Assembly (NCBI GenBank): GCA_000307305.1
Contig: DF158882.1
Location: forward strand, 159,450-223,449
From: Enterobacteriaceae bacterium B14
GTDB taxonomy: Bacteria > Pseudomonadota > Gammaproteobacteria > Enterobacterales > Enterobacteriaceae
DNA length: 64,000 nt
Reading direction: 5' to 3'
Shown: positions 59,923 through 64,000 of the stretch, piece after piece
How the letters are laid out: every line of letters begins with the position of its first letter
Position numbering within the stretch: position 1 is the first letter of the stretch
Translations under genes and position numbers: made by a program
Notes under the pieces: model-generated
What the model saw: only the letters and a program-made list of their open reading frames with translations
What the model was told of the DNA's origin: nothing
Databases searched by the model: none

Positions 59923-60786
59923 TTAAAATTTCGAAGTGCGAGTTAGGCGAAATCGATTAGCCATTTGCCCTTTACCTACCCGTGGAAGCTGTAGCAGCCG
60001 GCCTTGCCACTCATCTGGCTGCTCAATATCCAGCGCTGCGGTAGTGATATAGAGCGTTGTTAGATCGCGGCCGCCAAAGCAGCAACTGGTTGGGTTGAGT
60101 GCAGGAAGGGGGATAATCTGCTCAGTCGCGCTTTTGATGTCGTAAACCACTAGCTCATAGGCACCCCAACGAGCATTCCATAATTTGCCATCGGCACATA
60201 AAGCAGAGCCATCTGGTGCGCCGTGCTCGGCTTTTATTAAAGTCTGGCGGGTTTGCATCTCATCATGGCTTTGGTACAGCGTCGCCTCTTTGGAATCGGC
60301 GAAATAGAGTGTGCCATCGTGCCAGCACAGGGTGTTGGCGATCCCTACGGGTTCACCGATGCGCTCGGCTTGGTTTTGTCCAGCAGCCAGACGGTACCAG
60401 TGCCCGACAGCGTCTGGGTCTTGATAAGTCATGGTGCCAAAAAACAGTTCACCCTGCGGTGATATTGCCCCTTCGTTAGAGCGAGTGGCGCCGTGTTGTT
60501 CTGGGTAGTCGGCAAGCTTCTTTTCAACACATGAGCTGCTAAGGCAGTAAGTAAAGATCCCTTCATCTGTCACCAACAGGAGGCGATCGGGGTCTGTGGT
60601 TAGCGTAATCGCACTGGTGAGATAAGGTAATTGTCTCGTCTGGGTATCACCGCTTAGCGGATCAAAACAGAGTAACTGTTTTTGCAGAATATCGAGGAAA
60701 TAGAGGCGCTGTTGCTGTTCACACCACACTGGGCTCTCCCCCAGCGTGTAGCAATGTGTATCAGCCAGACTTACCGCAATCGTCAT
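59923..60786 (-). CDS. SMP-30/gluconolactonase-family sugar lactonase
   Basis: A 287-residue six-bladed beta-propeller of the SMP-30/LRE family that hydrolyses aldonolactones using a divalent metal. Metal-binding Glu is in LGESPVW (about 14-20), with TRSNEGAISPQGELFFGTM, ANTLCWHDGTLYFADS and GAPDGSALCADGKLWNA blocks carrying the Asn and Asp ligands. The frame runs back to 60954, but the ATG at 60786 after AAGGAACC begins the conserved domain. In context it would open the galactonolactone made by the upstream dehydrogenase. Confidence 0.9.
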   Translation of the reverse strand: MTIAVSLADTHCYTLGESPVWCEQQQRLYFLDILQKQLLCFDPLSGDTQTRQLPYLTSAITLTTDPDRLLLVTDEGIFTYCLSSSCVEKKLADYPEQHGATRSNEGAISPQGELFFGTMTYQDPDAVGHWYRLAAGQNQAERIGEPVGIANTLCWHDGTLYFADSKEATLYQSHDEMQTRQTLIKAEHGAPDGSALCADGKLWNARWGAYELVVYDIKSATEQIIPLPALNPTSCCFGGRDLTTLYITTAALDIEQPDEWQGRLLQLPRVGKGQMANRFRLTRTSKF

Positions 60787-60810
60787 GATGGTTCCTTGGT
60801 TAGCTCTCAC

Positions 60811-60913
60811 ATACCCACCATACTTGAAGCGAAGTTGCAGATCTGTGCTTGTTACCCGAAACTTGCAACTCAAAACGTAAAGTTTGACACTCGCTATTAA
60901 AAATAGGGGGTAT
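60811..60913. repeat. Degenerate nested palindromic element
   Basis: An outer pair ATACCC (60811) / GGGTAT (60908) encloses an inner pair AGTTGCA (60833-60839) / TGCAACT (60864-60870). The ends and the AAGTTGCAG core recall the small palindromic intergenic repeats common in several enterobacterial genera. It lies in the 133-nt gap between the dehydrogenase and lactonase genes. Confidence 0.35.
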
Positions 60914-60919
60914 GAAGTG

Positions 60920-61699
60920 TTAGTCGCAATATACCTGAGTGCGTCCACCGTCAATTAAGATATCGGTCGCATTGATAAAGGGGGCTTCATCCGAGCCCAA
61001 GAACAGCGCGGTATAGGCTACCTCTTCTGGTCGACCGATACGTTTGCAAGGCAGGATCTCCGCTTGACGGCGCTCTTCTTCTGCTGGGTTTTCACAGCTA
61101 TTAAAATAGGCTTCGGCGATAGGGGTCATAATCAGCCCCGGTGAAATAGAGTTCACTCGAATACCCTGCGCTGCATACTGAATGCCCAGTGCACGGGTCA
61201 ACCCGATGAGGCCATGTTTCACAACCGGATAAGGGAATGAGTTAGCAATAATCTTATGCCCGTGTACCGAGGCAATATTCACGATGCTACCGGATTGTTT
61301 ATCCAGCATATGGGGTAAGACGGCTTGGCAGCAATTCCATACACCTTCTAAATCGACAGAGAAGCATCGCTGCCACTCTTCAGGGGTAAGCTTAACTGGA
61401 TCGTTAAAGACGTTGATGCCTGCGTTATTGATCAAAATATCAATGCCGCCCAGTGTGTTGATCGCGGCTTCTACCATCTGTTCAATAGCTTGGCGGCTGC
61501 TGACATCAACGTGAATGGCAATGCATCGACGTCCGGTTCGTTCGCTCAGCTCGGCAGCGAGTGCAGTGGCTTTATCTTGCTGGACATCAGCCAATACTAC
61601 ATCCGCCCCTTGCTCAGCATAGAGCGTGGCAATCGCCGCACCAATACCTTGCGCAGCACCTGTAACGATAACTTTTTTGCCTAAAACTCGATGACTCAT
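60920..61699 (-). CDS. SDR sugar 1-dehydrogenase (predicted galactose dehydrogenase)
   Basis: A 259-residue short-chain dehydrogenase. The cofactor loop is TGAAQGIG (14-21), NNAG is present in ILINNAGIN, and catalytic Ser, Tyr and Lys are in NIASVHGH and YPVVKHG. Asp at the end of the second strand (LADVQ) favours NAD+. Given the lactonase and dgo genes downstream, oxidation of D-galactose to its lactone is the best guess; another aldose such as L-fucose or L-arabinose cannot be excluded. AAGGATAAG precedes the ATG. It is first in the minus-strand sugar operon. Confidence 0.85.
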   Translation of the reverse strand: MSHRVLGKKVIVTGAAQGIGAAIATLYAEQGADVVLADVQQDKATALAAELSERTGRRCIAIHVDVSSRQAIEQMVEAAINTLGGIDILINNAGINVFNDPVKLTPEEWQRCFSVDLEGVWNCCQAVLPHMLDKQSGSIVNIASVHGHKIIANSFPYPVVKHGLIGLTRALGIQYAAQGIRVNSISPGLIMTPIAEAYFNSCENPAEEERRQAEILPCKRIGRPEEVAYTALFLGSDEAPFINATDILIDGGRTQVYCD

Positions 61700-61812
61700 G
61701 CTCTCTTATCCTTTTACTGATTGGATAGGCTCTCTCCAAACCGGAGAAATCAATTTTTCCGCAGTATATAGACAAGGCCGGGGAGAAATTTGTGAGTCTA
61801 TTCACCATTAAA

Positions 61813-61833
61813 ACTAAACTAAGGTTTGTTTTA
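61813..61833. promoter_or_regulatory. Palindromic operator, copy 1 (ROK-type candidate)
   Basis: Core AAACTAAGGTTTGTTT (61816-61831) matches copy 2 at 13 of 16 positions. It is about 115 nt upstream of the dehydrogenase start. XylR-type ROK repressors bind related TTAGTTT/AAACTAA palindromes and a ROK gene lies at the right edge. Confidence 0.45.
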
Positions 61834-61927
61834 TGTCTTTCTAATAGCGTGAAAAGGAAGGGAGTTAGCAAATATAGTGATAGAATAGGCTAAAAATGAA
61901 ACATTACATCAATGAATTTAAAATAAA

Positions 61928-61948
61928 ACAAAACTAAGTTTAGTTTAA
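61928..61948. promoter_or_regulatory. Palindromic operator, copy 2 (ROK-type candidate)
   Basis: Core AAACTAAGTTTAGTTT (61931-61946) has perfect 7-bp arms AAACTAA/TTAGTTT. It is 115 bp from copy 1 (about eleven helical turns) and about 125 nt upstream of the sugar porter start, so looping between the two is possible. Confidence 0.5.
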
Positions 61949-62072
61949 TGTGTGATGTGCTAATCAGAGTGGCAGAGCAACATTCTTTAAAGTGACGCAG
62001 CGTGTTACCCGCTGTCTATTTTTTGTACAGATACGGTGACGATAACAATAGCGACAACTGCGAGGATGCATA

Positions 62073-63473
62073 ATGGCGAGTTCTTCAGTACAGCAGCTTA
62101 AAATGAAAAACATCTGGGTGATGTGCCTAGTTGCCGCCTGTGGCGGGCTGCTTTTTGGCTATGATTGGGTTGTGATTGGCGGTGCCAAACCTTTTTACGA
62201 AGCCTATTTTAATATTTCTGATCCAGTGTTAATCGGCTGGGCGATGAGTTCAGCACTAGTGGGTTGTATTGCAGGTGCCGTGATATCCGGCACGCTTTCC
62301 GACCGTTACGGTCGTAAGCCATCGTTATTACTGTCGGCTTTACTTTTTACCATCTCAGCGCTGGGCACTGCGATGGCCTCAACGTTTGACCACTTTATCT
62401 GGTTCCGCATTTTAGGTGGCATCGGTATTGGGATTGCCTCGGCGCTCTCTCCGGTCTATATCGCCGAAATTAGCCCAAGTGAGCAGCGTGGTCGTTTTGT
62501 TGCCGTCAACCAGCTCACTATCGTGATCGGCGTATTAGCTGCGCAGATCGTTAACCTCTTGTTGGCTGAGCCAGTGGCTTCAGGCAGTACGGTTGCCGAG
62601 ATTGCGACGAGCTGGAATGGCCAGACAGGCTGGCGTTATATGTTTGTCGCTCAGTTAGTGCCTTCTGTCACCTTCTTAGTATTGATGTTCTTTATGCCAG
62701 AATCGCCGCGCTGGTTAATCAAAGCAGGGCGTGATGAGCAGGCTCGAGCAACGTTGCTGAAAATTGGTGATGAAGCTTATGCAGGTGAAACGGTAACGGC
62801 GATTCAGCAATCGATGGGCCAAGAAACCGGCAAAGTGCCTTTCTCTGCGCTATTCGCTCCTGATGTTCGTCCGATTATGGTGATTGGTATTGTTCTGGCG
62901 ATTTTCCAGCAGTGGTGCGGGATCAACGTAATTTTTAACTATGCTCAGGAGATTTTTGCCTCTGCGGGGTTTGATATCAACGACACGCTGAAATCGATTG
63001 TCGCCACGGGGTTAATTAACCTGATCTTCACGATTTTGGCGCTGCCGCTGGTGGATAAGTTGGGGCGTAGAAAGCTGATGCTGTTAGGTTCTGCAGGGCT
63101 TTGCGTTATCTATGCGCTGATGTCTGTGGCTTATGCGACGGGAGCACTGGGTTTACCTGTGCTGATTCTGGTTCTGGTGGCTATCTCTATTTATGCAGTG
63201 ACACTTGCACCCGTCACTTGGGTTCTGTTGTCTGAGATCTTCCCGAACCGTATCCGTGGTGTCGCGATGTCTGTTGCGACCTTTGCTCTATGGGTAGCCT
63301 GTTTTGCACTGACTTACTCTTTCCCTCTGCTTAATGCAAAACTGGGCGCTGCGGGAAGCTTCCTGCTATATGGCATCATCTGCCTTATCGGTTTCATGTT
63401 TATCTTTAAGCGTGTGCCAGAAACTAAAGGCGTTTCACTCGAAGAGTTAGAAAAACACCTTACCCGTTCATAA
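62073..63473 (+). CDS. Sugar porter family MFS transporter (sugar:proton symporter)
   Basis: A 466-residue, 12-helix sugar porter. Family motifs are DRYGRKPSLL between helices 2 and 3, PESPRWL at the end of helix 6, DKLGRRKLML between 8 and 9, and PETKGVSLEELE at the C-terminus; helix 7 has QQWCGINVIFNY, the sugar-binding QQxxGxN motif. XylE and GalP are the E. coli relatives. Divergent placement from the oxidative galactose genes suggests it brings in unphosphorylated galactose. Confidence 0.92.
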   Translation: MASSSVQQLKMKNIWVMCLVAACGGLLFGYDWVVIGGAKPFYEAYFNISDPVLIGWAMSSALVGCIAGAVISGTLSDRYGRKPSLLLSALLFTISALGTAMASTFDHFIWFRILGGIGIGIASALSPVYIAEISPSEQRGRFVAVNQLTIVIGVLAAQIVNLLLAEPVASGSTVAEIATSWNGQTGWRYMFVAQLVPSVTFLVLMFFMPESPRWLIKAGRDEQARATLLKIGDEAYAGETVTAIQQSMGQETGKVPFSALFAPDVRPIMVIGIVLAIFQQWCGINVIFNYAQEIFASAGFDINDTLKSIVATGLINLIFTILALPLVDKLGRRKLMLLGSAGLCVIYALMSVAYATGALGLPVLILVLVAISIYAVTLAPVTWVLLSEIFPNRIRGVAMSVATFALWVACFALTYSFPLLNAKLGAAGSFLLYGIICLIGFMFIFKRVPETKGVSLEELEKHLTRS

Positions 63474-63495
63474 AATACAGTGATAAATGTGGAAG

Positions 63496-63518
63496 ATGCG
63501 GCCTGAACTAGGCCGCAT
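63496..63518. terminator. Bidirectional terminator at porter/ROK junction
   Basis: ATGCGGCC pairs with GGCCGCAT around TGAACTA, followed by TTT. The stem overlaps the stop codon of the ROK gene (63508-63510) and lies 23 nt after the porter stop. Confidence 0.7.
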
Positions 63519-64000
63519 TTAGCGCTTCTTCTACCAGTAGAAAACCGATCCCCATGAGCCGCTCATCTTCAGAGAGTTTGCCAAACTGTACTAACATCTG
63601 TTGATTTTGTAGGTTATTGGGGCTTTCAAAAGGGTTTAAATACATCTGTTCGGTGATTTTACCCAGCCAGTGCTCCCCTAGTTGGGTTGCACTCCCGTAG
63701 AGAATAATTTGGTTAATATTCAAGGTAAGCAGGAAATTGTACAGGCTGATCCCAAGAATACGAGCGACTCGCTCAATCACGCTGACGACTCGGCTATCCT
63801 GTTGCAAATAGAGTGCAACACAATCTTCAAAACTGAGATGGTCAAAATCTTGCTCCTGCTGGCGATTGACCGAGTGTTTAATCAGCGTGCGGATCTCCGC
63901 TAGCATGGCTTCAGAAGAGGCGACGGTTTCTAGGCAACCATAACGACCGCAGCCGCATTTTTTGCCATCTGGCACCACAATGGTATGGCCGATTTGCCCA
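63508..64000 (-). CDS. ROK family protein (NagC/Mlc/XylR-like), partial
   Basis: The frame continues past the right window edge (about 164 codons visible, C-terminal part). It contains the ROK zinc motif CGCGRYGCLE and the preceding GQIGHTIVVPDGKK pattern, so it is a ROK sugar kinase or ROK repressor. The low-conservation C-terminal half without kinase-type features and the location beside an inducible sugar operon favour a NagC/Mlc-type repressor. The N-terminal DNA-binding domain, if present, lies outside the window, so this cannot be decided here. Confidence 0.85.
   Translation of the reverse strand, partial: GQIGHTIVVPDGKKCGCGRYGCLETVASSEAMLAEIRTLIKHSVNRQQEQDFDHLSFEDCVALYLQQDSRVVSVIERVARILGISLYNFLLTLNINQIILYGSATQLGEHWLGKITEQMYLNPFESPNNLQNQQMLVQFGKLSEDERLMGIGFLLVEEALNAA

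Larger units (their letters stand above)
61700..62072. promoter_or_regulatory. Divergent promoter region of the sugar operon and sugar porter
   Basis: A 373-nt gap with two copies of a palindromic operator (listed separately), no coding frame, and AT-rich promoter-like sequence. Both transcription units should be controlled from here. Confidence 0.6.

Overview
The window is chromosomal DNA of a member of the Enterobacterales. The backbone genes are near-identical in length, order and key residues to the Escherichia coli block maeB ... ypeA-yfeZ-yfeY-yfeX-cysPTWAM ... crr-ptsI-ptsH-cysK-cysZ-zipA-ligA. I cannot fix the genus from sequence alone; the gene content would suit a plant- or environment-associated enterobacterium. 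No rRNA, tRNA or CRISPR array is visible.

Layout. (1) 1-16.5 kb: central metabolism and transport (maeB, yaiI, a MarR regulator, ypeA, cycA, a DoxX protein, yfeZ, a Dph6-like ATP pyrophosphatase, two lipoproteins, the Dyp-type peroxidase yfeX) and the sulfate/thiosulfate uptake operon cysPTWA followed by cysM. (2) 16.5-26.3 kb: a rhomboid protease, an AT-rich scar, then a minus-strand module of a PLD-type nuclease-like protein, a giant DUF3686/AAA+ ATPase, a flotillin (SPFH) protein and an NfeD-like membrane protein. (3) 26.5-35.2 kb: the PTS operon ptsH-ptsI-crr, cysK, cysZ, zipA, ligA and a DUF3820 gene. (4) 35.4-39.3 kb: a three-gene coiled-coil/membrane operon that I suspect works with the AAA+/flotillin module. 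(5) 39.5-45.4 kb: ydfJ-rspB with a divergent GntR regulator, twin operators and a CRP-like site, then fghA and frmA (glutathione-dependent formaldehyde detoxification).

(6) 45.6-57.2 kb is an accessory island. Eight overlapping or nearly touching minus-strand genes (TauD dioxygenase, methyltransferase, ATP-grasp ligase, HELGH metallopeptidase-like protein, second methyltransferase, LysA-like PLP decarboxylase, DapC-like aminotransferase, O-carbamoyltransferase) form what looks like an NRPS-independent small-molecule pathway. It is visibly AT-rich and bracketed by two directly oriented remnants of the same IS3-family transposase. Right of it lie broken gene scraps, some resembling toxin-immunity debris. 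This is the strongest candidate for an undescribed system.

(7) 57.2-64 kb: a complete oxidative sugar-acid pathway, apparently De Ley-Doudoroff for D-galactose: SDR sugar 1-dehydrogenase, SMP-30-type lactonase, dgoK, dgoA and dgoD on the minus strand, a divergent sugar-proton symporter, and a ROK-family protein running off the right edge. Two matching palindromic operators sit between the divergent transcription units.

Several starts were moved from the longest open frame to an internal ATG with a ribosome binding site that matches the family's usual N-terminus (maeB, cycA, ptsH, zipA, dgoA, the lactonase and others). All protein identifications are from memory of the families; nothing was searched.
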